This document shows positions 1 through 12,097 of a stretch of 64,000 nucleotides of DNA, piece by piece (the stretch's first letter is position 1; each line of letters opens with the position of its first letter). Below the pieces are notes generated by a model. The model saw only the letters and a program-made list of their open reading frames with translations. It was not told the DNA's origin and ran no database searches. The DNA comes from Hyperoplus lanceolatus (taxonomy: Eukaryota; Chordata; Actinopteri; Uranoscopiformes; Ammodytidae): the NCBI GenBank assembly GCA_026929865.2, contig CM049414.1:8585001-8649000 (forward strand), given 5' to 3'. The translations under genes were made by a program, and so were the position numbers.

Positions 1-2
1 AA

Positions 3-3000
3 CTTGTGAGGGACATGAAGACAGCACAGTCTCCTGAGGCAATGATTTATCTGAGACTTTTGGGAAATGAGCTGGGATACCTGAAGACCAACGAAATGGA
101 GGAGATGGCCTACTCCGCTGCCATGATGATTGACAGCATGATGAAGATGTTCCCTACCGATGTAAGGAAGTTGTTTGCTGTGCTTGAAAAAAAGATGTTG
201 ACGATGAAACAATGCATTGTATTCAAATGTGCTATCTGTATTCTTATTTGACACAGATTATGCAGGCACTGATGACCAAAGCTGACAACACAATCTTTGC
301 CCACTACATCTTCATGGACAATGAATTCTTCCTGCCAACTGTCACTGGTGTGCCTCTGAGGATTGCACTGTCTGGTACTTTCACCCCTGGCATCAAGGGT
401 GGACTTAGCATTGCTCGTGACATGGTAAATATCTTAAAAATTCTTTCTAAAAAACCTTTTGCAACTGTATGATTTTCTACAAAACATAATCGAAACACCA
501 AGTTACCTCTGTCAAATGTGTGTCCACAGAGCGAGGTTACCTTCATGCCATCTGCTGGCATTGAGTTTGTAACTCAGGTTGGCTCCCTCCTCCCTGAATA
601 TGTCAACTCTGGATTAGAGATGCACACCAACATTTTCCACGAGAGTGGGCTTAGTGCCAAGATCTCCATGGGACAGGACAATCTTAAATTGACTATCCCT
701 GCTCCAATGAGTCCTACAAAGCTCATCAAAATGACGTAAGTCTGAATTGAACAGATTATATAATGCAATCTTCTTAAACGCATGCAAAACCATTATAACC
801 TGAAGTATAAAGCGGGAACTGTCATTTGACAAGGAAATGTTGAGGAGAGCTGTTTGTAGCTTTTGATATATACAAATAAATAATTTGCGTAAAAAAATGT
901 TTAGGGGATCTTATTTCTGTGATTGCTTTACTACATTTGAATTAAAACAACCAAAGATAACAAACGTTTCTACATTTAATGTTTAGAAACACCCTAGTAG
1001 CAGTGACTGGATCAGAGGTTAAGACCATCCCCTCTATGCTGATGGACAAGGTCGATGTTCATGAGTGCACTCCCTTCTTCGCTGGAATGAAATATTGCAC
1101 TGCTCTAGTGTACACAGATGCTTTCTCTCAGGAGACAGCCCCATACTTCCCCTTCACAGGAGATAGCCAGTGAGCAAAACGTCATACACAAACAGCAAAT
1201 ACTAATTCATTTTTTAATTGAATTCAGAATGGTGGCTGACTTTGGTTTGTCTAAATAGATTTGCTGTGGAGCTCCACCCCACTGGTGAGGTTACTGAGTA
1301 CACTGCCACTGTTGCTTACGAGCTCCTCAAGGAGGGAGAAGAGGGTCGGCAGAAGGTCGACTCTGTGAAGTTCATTCTGAGGGCTGAAGGTAATGAATAC
1401 TACTTAATGGACAGATGGTAAAAATCAGTTTTATTTTAGAAAAAAGCTCTAAAGTTTAAGGGAGTTGTGTAATGTGTATTTTTTGGTTGGTCAACAGGTG
1501 CAGATCCCACTGAAGCTACAGCAATTGTGAAATATAACAGAAGGAAGAATGTCATCACAGCTGACGTCCAGATCCCTGACTACGATGTGGAGGCTGGACT
1601 CAGGCTTGGTGTTGTTAATGGAAACACCAAGGGAAAAGGAACTCACTCCATCTCTCTTGATTTAATAAACAAGAATATTCCTCAGCTTTCCTTGGTTGGC
1701 CGTGCCAAGTAAGAAGTCATCTATAACTTCTCATGATATAACATTCATGTCACCCTCATCCTTGAGATTATACTAACTAATGTATTACTTTTTCAGTCTT
1801 GTTGCCATGAAGGAGGGTATGCTGCAAGTCCAACTACTTGTCCCCTTGATCAACGCTGATGCCACTGTCACAGCTAACATGAAACGTGATGAAGAATTGG
1901 AATTGGAGCTTAAGAGTGAAATCAAGGTCATGGACGCAACCTCTGAGCAGAAAATTGCAATGAAATATGGTAATGAAATTTCCAAGCAACCCTTTTTTTC
2001 ATAATATAACTCTGTAATAGTTCCATATGTCTTACAAAATAAATAATTTAAAATAAGATGTTGAGGCAATGAAACATTTACAAGACATGTATGGTTTTAT
2101 TAAGGCATCTCTGGTTGATTATTATTTATTTACTCATTCATTTATTTATGGAGTAACTTTACTTCCAGCCTTACTATTAATTGTATTAATTGAAAATGTT
2201 CTGTCATGTCTAATGAATCATTTCATTGTTCTCTACTGTATCAGACACCACCAAGATTGAAGTTGAGTTCAAGTCTGATGTGAACACTGAGACCGCCAAA
2301 TTACCATATGGTGATCTGGTTGACAAGTATGGCAACCAAGTTCTTGACATGCCTGTGGGACAGACCGACATGAAGGTCCGTCACATCTTCATGAAGTTTG
2401 TGGAGGTATGAATCTTGAATTAAGCAATTATTTTTCTGATTTAATTGACATTTTAAGAAATTAATCATGCAATACAACCTGTTTTGCTTTCTTCTTAGGC
2501 GGCAAACAACTACATGGAAAAGTATGGTGCTGATATCCCTTACATTCAGAACTTTAGAGTGCCTGATATGCCTGAGATTTCCCTGCCAGAGACCTTGTTC
2601 CTAAATACGTAAGTCTGAAGACTTCCAAGAATTTGTTTTCTATTAACTGAATATTTTTTCAAAATATTTATGCATTTTACTTTTGTCTTTTTAACAGTGA
2701 GGCAAAGGCTGTCTACTACTTCAACAATGAGCGCTTCACCATCGCTATCCCTGTCCCTCTTGGAGGAAAGTCAACAGAAGAGCTGAACTTCCCACCAGCA
2801 TTGACAACACCTAGGGTGTCTCTTCCCCAGTTTGGATTGGAGATTGTCTCCATGGAGGTTCCTATCCCAGAGCTTGTTGTCCCTGAGAGCCTCACCCTGT
2901 CTATTCCTCTTTTTGGCAAAGCAGAGCTATCGGCTCTGATGAGGAGCAACCTATACAACATGGAGGCTTCAATGGCTGCCGGCAAAGATATTTTGGAGAC

Positions 3001-6000
3001 ACCAAGCTACTCTGCTGAGTTTGATGTGAAAGGAACCTCCCCTCTTGACATCCTCTCAATAAAGATGAAAGGTATTTCATTGAAAATAAATGTTTTTCCT
3101 TCTCATGATTATTTAATCTTTAAAATTATGTTTTGTTCATTATTTGTATCAGCTATCAATATTTTTTTTTTCATTTAGGGTCCGGAATGTTGGCCACCAC
3201 TGATTCTATCAAAGTCCAGTTGGAAAGCTTGTTGGCTCATAAATTCATTGATGCCAGCCTTAGTATTGTTGAGGATGCAACCATCACCGACAAAATCAAT
3301 TTGAAATCAAGCAGCAAGTTTGAAGTCACAAGTCCACTTGGTCTCTCTATTGTACTGGAGCACACAGGTATGTCTGGAATCAACACTGAAGAATTGTCTG
3401 GTGAGAACAACTTTAAGGGAATGTTCAATGCTGGACCAATGTATGGCAAGACCATTTCATCCCAGACATTCACCATCTTCCCATTCAAGCCAGAAACAAA
3501 GATTGATTCTACTATTGAGCTTCACTCCACAATTGTTAATGCCAAGAACACAATTGCAGCAAGTCTTGCCAATGGTGAATTCTCCCTTTTGTCTAACACC
3601 AATGCCTTTGAAGACATGTTGACTCATGTTGCTGAGCTCTCCTTTAAAGACAGCAAGCTGTCCCTGAAATGTGATGCAAATGCCCTTGCTCTTGGTATGA
3701 AGCTGCGTAACCAGGCTGAAGCCTCTGTTGGTGCCGGCGAAGTTGTCATGAGAGTGGAAACAAATGCAGACCACTCTGAAGACCGGGTTTATTCTCTGCT
3801 GACTGCCTCTCTTGATGTTAATGGTCTAACAATTAACAGTGATGCCACCATGAAGCTTCTTGAGAATGAGGCTACTCACAAGGCTACCCTGAGAATGAAC
3901 CATGATGGTTTGACAACAAGTGGAACAACCACCCTCCAGAGCCCCCTGGCCCTGGAAAACACCTTCAACGCTGGGCTTGATGCTTCCAAGGCTACTCTTT
4001 CCATTACCAACAAGGCTGCAATGAATGACATCAAGATTGATAATGCCAACACTATGACCATTACTCTTTCTAGCCTTGACTTCAACTCAAAGGCTGAAGC
4101 CATTGCAAGTGAGTATGCCTCTTACACTCATGATATCACCATCGACATGAAACCCTACACTGTTGCTGCCACTGTTAATAACAACATGAAGCTTCTGGCA
4201 GCCAACTTCATTAATGAGGCTCAGCTGAAGGCAGAGCTTTACAAAATGGACATCACTGGCAGCCTGAAAGCCATCTATGGTGAGGAAGAAATCAAGCATA
4301 TCTATCAAGTCAACTATGCTGATATGACTGCTATTGCAAAATGCAGCACTACTGGAAAGCTCTTTGGAACTCACATGAGCCACAATGCCGAGCTTGAAGT
4401 TGTTGGTCTTGCTGCCAGAATCACCAACGATGCCCGTTTCAACTCACAAGCAATGCGCTTTGACCACACCATCCGTTGCAGTATTGTGCCCTTTGATTTC
4501 AACCTTGATGCCATTTTCAATGCTGATGGAGACATGACCATGTATGGTAAGCACAGCGCACAGCTTTACGGCAAATTCCTCCTGAAAGCACAACCCCTGG
4601 CTTTTGCTAGTTCACATGAATGCAGAGCATCAGTAACCCAGCAGCTGGAAAATGGTTTCTCCCTTGAAACCACATTTGACAACAGGATGGATAACGTTCT
4701 GTCACTCCAAGAGCAGAAGACCAGTTTTAGAATGAAGTCTAAAGTAAATGAGCATGCCTTAAACCAGGATATGAGTCTTTACAACACTGCTGAGAGAACT
4801 GGAGTTGAGGTTTCTGGCACCATTCTTACAAACTTCCTCAACACAGACACCACAGAGAACCAGGAATTCACCATCTCTGGCTTCCTCAAGTATGACAAGA
4901 GCACAGAGAGTCATGTGATTCAATTCCCTCTTATGGAAAATCTGCCTTTCGTCTTGGAAAGCATCAAGGGCTTTGTTGTGAATGTTGCAGAGGCACTGCA
5001 AAACTACATCAACAATGAAGAAATAAGGGCTAAACTTGAAGCTCTCCCCCAGCATGTAACTGACTTAATTTCTCAACTGAATATAGAAGGAAGCATGATT
5101 CAGCTGAAGGAGTATTTCAATGATTTTACCCAAGAATATGTCATCTCCATGGAAGATGTGGAAGCCTCTTTGACTAACCTGAAGGTAAATGTTGAGAAAC
5201 TATTGGCTGATTTAACTGTTTACATCAAACACTTTGCTGGTATGATGAAGGAGATACTTGTTAGTGGCACCCTGCCTGAAACCCTTATCCAGAAGATCCA
5301 GGAACAGCTGAATGCTATTAACGAGGAGTATGACATTAAGGCTCTGGTTGTGTATGTGATTGATACCATGAAGGAGATGATCCAGCAGTTTGACCTGGAA
5401 AAACTGAAGGGCAGCAGCATTGCATTCCTGCATGATATTGATGCCAAGTATGCAATCAAGGACACACTAGAGAGAATCATGAGTGACATTAAACAAACAA
5501 TTGAGACCTTTGACATGCAACACTTGATTGGTGACGTAAAAGCTTTCATTTCATCCTACAACTTTGAAGCTATCATTGAGGGACTTGTGAACAAGATTCC
5601 CACAGAGATGTTCAGCGACATTACAGATAATGTTAAACAATTGATTCAAGACTTTGACATCCTCGGCAAGATCAACGCAGTCTATGCCAAGATGAGAGAA
5701 TTGATTGTCAAGTTTGAAGCTGACAAAAAGGTTCAAGCCCTCTTGGAAAAGGCTGTGGAGCTCATCAAGCAGTTCAAAATTGAAGAAACCGTCACGGCTG
5801 TATTTCAGATGGTGAAGGATGCAGAAATCCCGACCAAATTCATGCAAGTCTTCCAGGATGCTATCAACTACCTGAAAACAACTGAGGTTAAAGACATAAT
5901 TGAAAAACTCAACATGGCTATTGAAACTATTGTTCAGAAGCTGAATTCATTGGATTATAATGACTTTGTTGATCATGTCAATCAAGTTATTGCTGAGTAC

Positions 6001-9000
6001 ACCGTTTATGTGAATGAGCTGATCAGGACTCTTGAAATCCCACAGAAACTTGAGGCAACAAAAGATCTCTTCAACCTAGTTTCATCCTCTTTTAGAGCAT
6101 TTGTAGAAAGCCTGAGAGAAATCAAAGTTGCAGAAATGATTAAGTCAGTTAAGGACATCACTGACCAAGTTGTGTTTGATAACCTTAGGGGTTTTGCTGA
6201 ATTTATAAAACAGGACCTTACAAATCTGGATGTGAAGGCTGTGATAACCTCTTATTTGAACATCTTGAGCAAATACTACACAGGAGTCTTAACCATCATC
6301 ACTAATATTTTCACCAATATGGTTGAGATTATTAAGAATGTGGCACCTGAGCAAAAAATCCTCAGCGAGATTCAACAAATTATTGATGGGCTCATTACTG
6401 AACTGAAGACAGTTGAGTTGAATATGCCATCCTTCATCTTTCCCTTAACTGATCTTGTAGTGCCTTCAATGAAACTCAGCATGGATAAGCTTGGAGAGTT
6501 TGAAATCCCAACACAGCTGGACATCCCTCAGTTCACTATCCTGAGCTTCCACACTGTGCAAGCCACCACAATTTCCTTTGATGACATCAAGCAGAGAATA
6601 ATTGAAATTATTGATTTCATTGTGAACTTTGAGATCAAAATGCCTGATATGGAGGCTTTCTTTGGAGAACTGACTGTGAACTACCTTCCAGCCATGCCTG
6701 AAATTACCTTCCCAGAATTCACTCTTCCTGAGTTCTCATTCCCTATCATTCCACAAGTTCCTGTAGAAAAGCTTGTTAAGTCTCTTCAGGTTCCAGAGTT
6801 CAAGCTGCCAACCATTCCAAGTGAGATCATGGTCCCATGCTTTGGTAAACTCTATGGTGAGATTAGATTTCACACTCCCATCTACTCAGTGAAGACATCT
6901 GCTGAATTTCAGAACTCCACCGAGAATGAAATGACACCTACATTCACTGGATTCCTTACTTCCCAGGCCACATCTGAAAGTTTTGAAATTCTTAATTACA
7001 AACTTGACTCCACTGCTCGCATTGCAATCCCAAAAATGAGTCGTGTTGTCCTTGCAGAGACTCTTAAATTGAACCATGTGCTTCTTGGAGTGGAACATCA
7101 GGCATCTGTAACTCTGTATGGCCCATCAGCACAGGCCCAGGCCAAAACCACCATTAAGGTTACAACTTCACCTTATTCTGCTGATTTCATGAACACCGCC
7201 TTCATTGCTATGGAAGGAGGAATGTCTGCCTCTCTTGATACAACTTACACTCATTTAGTGAACCTCCCATTCTTCAATATCAGACATGAGGCCACTGCAA
7301 CCCAGAAAGCAATTGCTCGCCTGGATGGCTACACCTTCACCCTAACTCTTGACAATTCAGGCAACGGAAAGTTGAATGATAATGATGGCAACCACAAGAG
7401 CAACATGCAGTTTTCACTAACTCCCAGCATTGCCACTCTAACTTTCTCAGGTGACACAGACTCTACTATCTTGAAGATGAAACAGCAAATTACTGCTGAA
7501 TCAGGCACCCTTTCCTATGTCAAGTTCAATATCCGAAATGAGGCAGAGGCACCAATTATCAAGAATAGTCTTGTTTTGGCATCTGGACATGCCAACCTTT
7601 ATGATATGAAGGTTGAGTTTAAAGCAAACCATGACACAGAACTGTATGGTGCAGTCAGTGGAGTCCTGTCCAATGGAGTCAACATTGTCGCCCGTCCTGT
7701 TGAGTTAGTCATTGAATTCCAAAACAAAGGAAATACCAAGGTCAACATGTTTGAAACACTGATTGCTAAAATAGATCTGCAGAATGATTACTCAGCCACC
7801 TTCAACCGCAACAGCCAACACATGAACACAGTGGCTCTGGCTCGTCTTAATCAGTACAACATGTTCTACAACTTCACTGTTGACAATAATGACAATGAGG
7901 CTGGCATCTTTGTTGCCATGGAGAATGAGGCCAATCTTGACTTCCTGACATCCCCCATCAGCATTCCAGAGATTGACCTGCCTTTTGTTGACTTCCGTAC
8001 TCCAGCTATCAGTGATCTGAACTTGTATGAGCAGACTGGATTGCAGAACATTTTGACTACTACTGAGCAGTCTGTGACTATGGATGCTAAGGTTGTTTAC
8101 CAGAAAAGCAAAGCTGCCCCCCTTGTCGATATGATGGGTCTAATCCAGATTCCTTCTGTGGGTAACATGATCACAGAGCTTTCTTTCAAGTCTGCCATCA
8201 TCAATCTGAATGTCAATGCTGGTCTGTATGCTGAGGATGATTTCGTTTTCCGTCTAGGAGCTACCACAGCCTCTGTGTGTGAGGCTCTTAAAGCCAAATT
8301 TGATGGCACCACAAGTCTGACCACCAAGAGAGGAATCAAGTTGGCCAATTCCCTGTCCCTTGAAAATCTTCACATTGAAGGCACTCATGACAGCACCATC
8401 AGTATGAGTAGTGAGACTTTTGAAACTGCTGTCTCTGTGGCTACTGTTGCGAAGATTGCACTGCCTATCTTCAACCTGGAAGCAAACCAAAATCTTGTTG
8501 CAGACACAAAAACCAAAGCAAATGCTGTCTCCACCTTAAGGATGGTGGCTGATTTCAACATCCCTGTGATTAAGGCAGTTGGAAAGGCAGAGGCAGACCA
8601 CAGTCTGAAGATAGATGGAACCTTTGAGTATGTTTCCATGGAGTCATCCACTAAGGCAAACATGGATGCCACAGTGCTTGAAGACTATCTAGCTTTGGGA
8701 GTCCTGGATAATGACATCAATCTGTATCTGAATCATGATGGATTACGCTCCACCTCCAAGGTTATTGCTGATGCCAAGCTTAACCATGGCACCACCAAAG
8801 TAATTGGTATTGATGTTAATGAGAATCTTGCTGTTGAAGCCTCCCTGAGCCGTGTGTATGCAGTGCTAAAGTATACTGGTAACAACGAGGCAAACCTGTT
8901 TGATTTCAACACCAATGGAAAGCATGTTGTCCAGGCAACTGTTGACCTTGCACCAGCCTCCTCCCTGACTGCTGACATTGAGATTGATATCTCTCAGCCA

Positions 9001-10852
9001 AGTAGCCTGGGTGACTTCACCATCTTTGAGAAAACTGTTGCTGATGTGACAAGCTCCAAGCAGACAATCTCTACCAATGCCAAGTTTGTCAGCCCACTGT
9101 ACAACAAAACCCCCCACCGAGCGAGGGGGGGGGCTGTCTTTTTCTTCTTCTTCTTCTTGGGGTCCCCCCCCCCCCCCTTCTTTTTTTTTTTTATTTTTTT
9201 TGGGGTTGGGTTTTTAAAAAAAAAAACAATATATTATTTTTTTTTTTTTAATAAATATTTATTATTTTATTTTTTTTTTTTAAAAATGTGATTGTATCTA
9301 TACAACTCCTATAATAATAAAAGATGAAGGTGGAGGCGAAAAGGAGAAGGGGGGGGTGTTCCCCACCAATGGCCCCAGGACCTTGCAACTCCATGTTCTC
9401 CCCAATAAAAAAAGGGAAAATATTAAAAATAATAATAGGTGGTATTTTTTTTGAATTTTACAGACACACACACACACACCATATGATGAAATATAATTGT
9501 AATTGTTTCATATACAATATGTTTGTTTTCTGGAAAAATTTTTATTTTATCTTTCTTTTAAAAAAAAGAGAGATATCTTCTTCCCTCTCTAGAGCCCCCC
9601 CCCCCCCCAGGGATGGGAGAAAAAACCCCCCCCGCTTTGGGGGGGGGAATTGGGGGGTGTGGGGCCCAAAAGGGGGGAAGAGGGCCCAAATTTAAACCCC
9701 CTATTTGGGGGTTGGGGTCTTCAACTACATGGCCGAGTCCCAACCCAGATAAATGCCAGACTTTATGGCCGTTATGCTGTAAGTATCTCATGTTAGTGCT
9801 ATCATATTGGCATAATTACAACGATTAAGAGTCCCTCATCTCATGTTTTTTCTTCTTCTGTTGAACAGTCTGATCCGGGGAATGATGTTGACATCTTCAC
9901 CCTCAGAGCTTCTGCCAAGGATACTGCTAAAATGAATCTGAAGATGGTCATTAAGATGGATGCCCCTGACATCATTCTCAGCGGACTACAGGAAAGACTA
10001 CCTGCCATGACATCTTGTTTGTCTACCTATGCTGAGAAATACCAACTGATCAGATACGCTGGTCAGCTAAATAATATAATTATTGACTATACTGAGGAGG
10101 CCTACAACATTGCAAACAACCATGCCCCACATCTGAGTCAGATGTCAATCCTCTTTAGGAACACTGTTGTTCAGTACCAGAAGACTGTTCAGGTCTTTCT
10201 AGATGCTGCAATCAAGTTCATGAAGGAGACCCAGGTCAACCTGCCTGGATCTGAGGAGATGATCCCTCTCATTGAGGTGGTGAACAAGATGACCACAAGA
10301 ATATCTATTATGCTAGAGAAGGCAATCCATCTGGCAGCTGTTAATGTGGAATATGCTACCAGTGTCGTAATTGGCACCATCAGTAAGGTTCAGGTCACAA
10401 TTCCCATTGGTGATGTCATGGCTGGATCCAAAATTATTGATAAGATTAGGGACAGGGCAAAGACTATGTTGAATCATATTCTGGACCATTTGAGGCACCT
10501 GAAGAATCTAGACATATTGCTGGAGAAACTGGGTAACACCTTAAAATTATTTGTTGACCAAGTTCAAGGGTTTGTTGACAATACCCTAAAGTCTGATGTC
10601 CTTGATGCCTTTGCCATCTACATTAATGCTTTCTATGACAAATATGTAAGCTTATTGAAAACAATCACCAATTACGCAAACACAGCTTTTGACATTGGGT
10701 ATATAAATAACACCATTAATTACATTCTGGATATTTTCAGATCGGTAGTAAATCAATTGAACTACACTGTTACTGACTATTTGCAACAGGTTCCTGCTCA
10801 GTACATATCTTATGTAAACGTTAAGGATAGAAATCTTGAGATTAATCTCTGA
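3..10852 (+). CDS. apob: Apolipoprotein B, copy 1 (5'-truncated by window; long form)
   Basis: Apolipoprotein B is the non-exchangeable scaffold of VLDL, LDL and chylomicrons, co-translationally lipidated in the ER of liver and intestine. Coding exons seen here, numbered by copy 2: 3-161 (end of exon 15), 266-424, 530-735, 987-1169, 1259-1389, 1498-1708, 1797-1969, 2245-2405, 2499-2608, 2698-3071, the giant exon 3179-9778 (interrupted) and the last exon 9869-10852. All junctions are GT-AG and their phases match copy 2 exactly. The peptides align with apoB around HYIFMDNEF, MHTNIFHESGL, KYNRRKNV and PDYDVEAG. The signal peptide and first part of the lipid-transfer module lie before base 1. In fish this locus is usually named apobb with tandem numbers; which number applies here is not certain, so the generic symbol is used. 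Family identity is very secure. Confidence 0.95.
3179..9778 (+). CDS. apob: apoB copy 1, giant exon (beta-sheet and helical lipid-binding domains)
   Basis: This is the equivalent of the giant APOB exon 26. It is open from the acceptor at 3177-3178 to about 9108, roughly 1976 codons. Order of parts: a beta-strand-rich block (about 3179-4950); a long amphipathic-helix block (about 4950-6400) rich in patterns such as KEMIQQFDLEKLK; a proline-spaced strand segment (about 6420-6840) with repeated PEF/IP motifs; the landmark [10 protein letters not shown] (about 6829-6858); a second beta block; and a basic motif SLTTKRGIKLA (8314-8346) aligning with the human LDL-receptor site RLTRKRGLKLA. Reading is lost at about 9109 and recovered at about 9722 as [19 protein letters not shown], which aligns with [19 protein letters not shown] of copy 2 and ends at a proper donor. 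Relative to copy 2 it lacks the [11 protein letters not shown] to [10 protein letters not shown] stretch. Confidence 0.92.
9109..9721. other. Homopolymer-rich block interrupting the apoB copy 1 giant exon
   Basis: About 610 bp of runs of C, G, T and A (for example C13 near 9166, long T runs 9180-9275, G runs near 9350 and 9640, C runs near 9596 and 9625) sits between two stretches of good apoB coding sequence. No transposon ends, target-site duplication or splice signals delimit it. The missing protein part should be roughly 100 residues by family comparison (inference). The most likely explanation is a low-quality consensus or gap patch. A real insertion that destroyed the exon is possible but less likely, because the coding sequence on both sides shows no decay. 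Confidence 0.7.
9869..10852 (+). CDS. apob: apoB copy 1, terminal exon
   Basis: The last coding exon starts after the acceptor at 9867-9868 with SDPGNDVDIFTLRA and ends with NLEINL and a TGA at 10850-10852, giving 327 residues. It corresponds to the C-terminal helical domain of apoB. It aligns with copy 2's last exon (shared patterns: VQVFLDAAIKFMKETQVNLPG here, [21 protein letters not shown] there, quoted as separate short alignable stretches). Copy 1's terminal exon is about 45 residues shorter than copy 2's. No break is seen in it, which supports the view that the gene is intact and the block at 9.1-9.7 kb is artefactual. Confidence 0.93.
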   Translation, partial: SDPGNDVDIFTLRASAKDTAKMNLKMVIKMDAPDIILSGLQERLPAMTSCLSTYAEKYQLIRYAGQLNNIIIDYTEEAYNIANNHAPHLSQMSILFRNTVVQYQKTVQVFLDAAIKFMKETQVNLPGSEEMIPLIEVVNKMTTRISIMLEKAIHLAAVNVEYATSVVIGTISKVQVTIPIGDVMAGSKIIDKIRDRAKTMLNHILDHLRHLKNLDILLEKLGNTLKLFVDQVQGFVDNTLKSDVLDAFAIYINAFYDKYVSLLKTITNYANTAFDIGYINNTINYILDIFRSVVNQLNYTVTDYLQQVPAQYISYVNVKDRNLEINL

Positions 10853-11130
10853 TTTCCCCTTGAACATTAAGCTAAAACAATACAATTATTCTATTTGAAT
10901 TGCTACAGTGTTATCTAAACATAATAGTTTGAGTGTTCAAAACAACATGGATCGTATTCAACAAATATATGTAAAAATCTAGTTTAACACAAAGTATCAC
11001 GTTCAGATTTTTTTAAAGACAGTGGAAAAGCATATAATACTCTTATTACATGTAACAAAGGTACATAAAAACCTGTATACCATGAGTTGCAAGTCTAACA
11101 TTTATTTCTTTGTGTTTGATAATTGTGTGA

Positions 11131-11136
11131 AATAAA
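11131..11136 (+). terminator. Probable polyadenylation signal of apoB copy 1
   Basis: A canonical AATAAA lies 279 bases after the copy 1 stop codon, followed within 30 bases by T/G-rich sequence. It is the first canonical signal downstream of the gene, so the 3' UTR is probably about 300 nt. Confidence 0.65.
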
Positions 11137-12097
11137 ATGTGTTAACTGAATATAATTGTGGAGGAATCCTTTATTTTAACTACTTGACACTACATTACTT
11201 GCCTCTGCATGGATATGGGTAACTACAGCTCTGGAAAAAAATTAAGAGACCACTCCATATGTTTGAGTAAAATTAACATTTTGATTTGTAAGTGATGTAG
11301 TTAATTGTTTCTGGGCTGTATATATTTATTATGTATATAAGCTACACTGTATTGAGAGTTATAAAAGTTCAATATTTGTTAGGAAACTTGAAATAATTAG
11401 ACCATGTATCAGTAAAGTGACACTACAATTGAATGTCATCGGGTGTAAAACACTTTAGAACTCATGCACTTAATACAGACTGGCCTGCTATTTTCTGGTT
11501 TAACACACATTTCCAAGTGCAAACTGTCACATGTTATGTAACTGCCACTCAATCAAGTACCTATCAAGAAATTTCCCAAATGTTAAAAAAACAGAACAAG
11601 GTTTATTGATTAGCAAATAACATCCACGCTTCCAGTTCAGCAGAGTTAATCAGGGTAGTTTCATACTGCCACCTTATCATTGATTGAAGTATATAGGGTC
11701 ACATTTCCGTGACTGCCAAGTGACCAACAAGATCTCTGAGTTAAGCAGGTAAAGGAGAGACATTTTACAAACAGCACCGCCCCTGAAACGTATGGAAGCT
11801 ATAATAACCTATAAATTCACTTTTTGCATTATGTCCCTTACTTTTAAGCTATTTTTGTTTTTCGGCTTCTTTGCTTATGAATGAACGTTGCTTTAAAGTT
11901 TTAGATTGTTAAGTCATACAAGTGTTAATTCCCGTTGCAGTGCAATGTTGTAAAATGCTTCAACAAATCTTTTTTAATTACTTTGAGTTATCTTTTTTGG
12001 CCGATGCCATTTTGTTTTTAATGAAAAATTACATTTAAATGCTAATATTGAAATCAAACAGACCCAGATAAAATCATTAAAGGAGATACAACTTGGC
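11137..12097. other. Intergenic, with a fragment of a dispersed fish repeat
   Basis: No gene is visible. At 11223-11320 the sequence starts AGCTCTGGAAAAAAATTAAG and continues with a TTTGAGTAAAATTAACATTT segment. I recognise this as the end of a very common teleost interspersed repeat, probably a DNA transposon. The rest is AT-rich and unremarkable. Confidence 0.5.

Noticed and set aside
1-48. An apparent deletion in copy 1 at the start of the exon-15 homologue (LVRDMKTAQSPEA versus [24 protein letters not shown])
   Set aside because: Copy 2 has two similar LV(R/K) stretches. Aligning to [14 protein letters not shown] removes the gap: the window simply begins about 48 bases into the exon.
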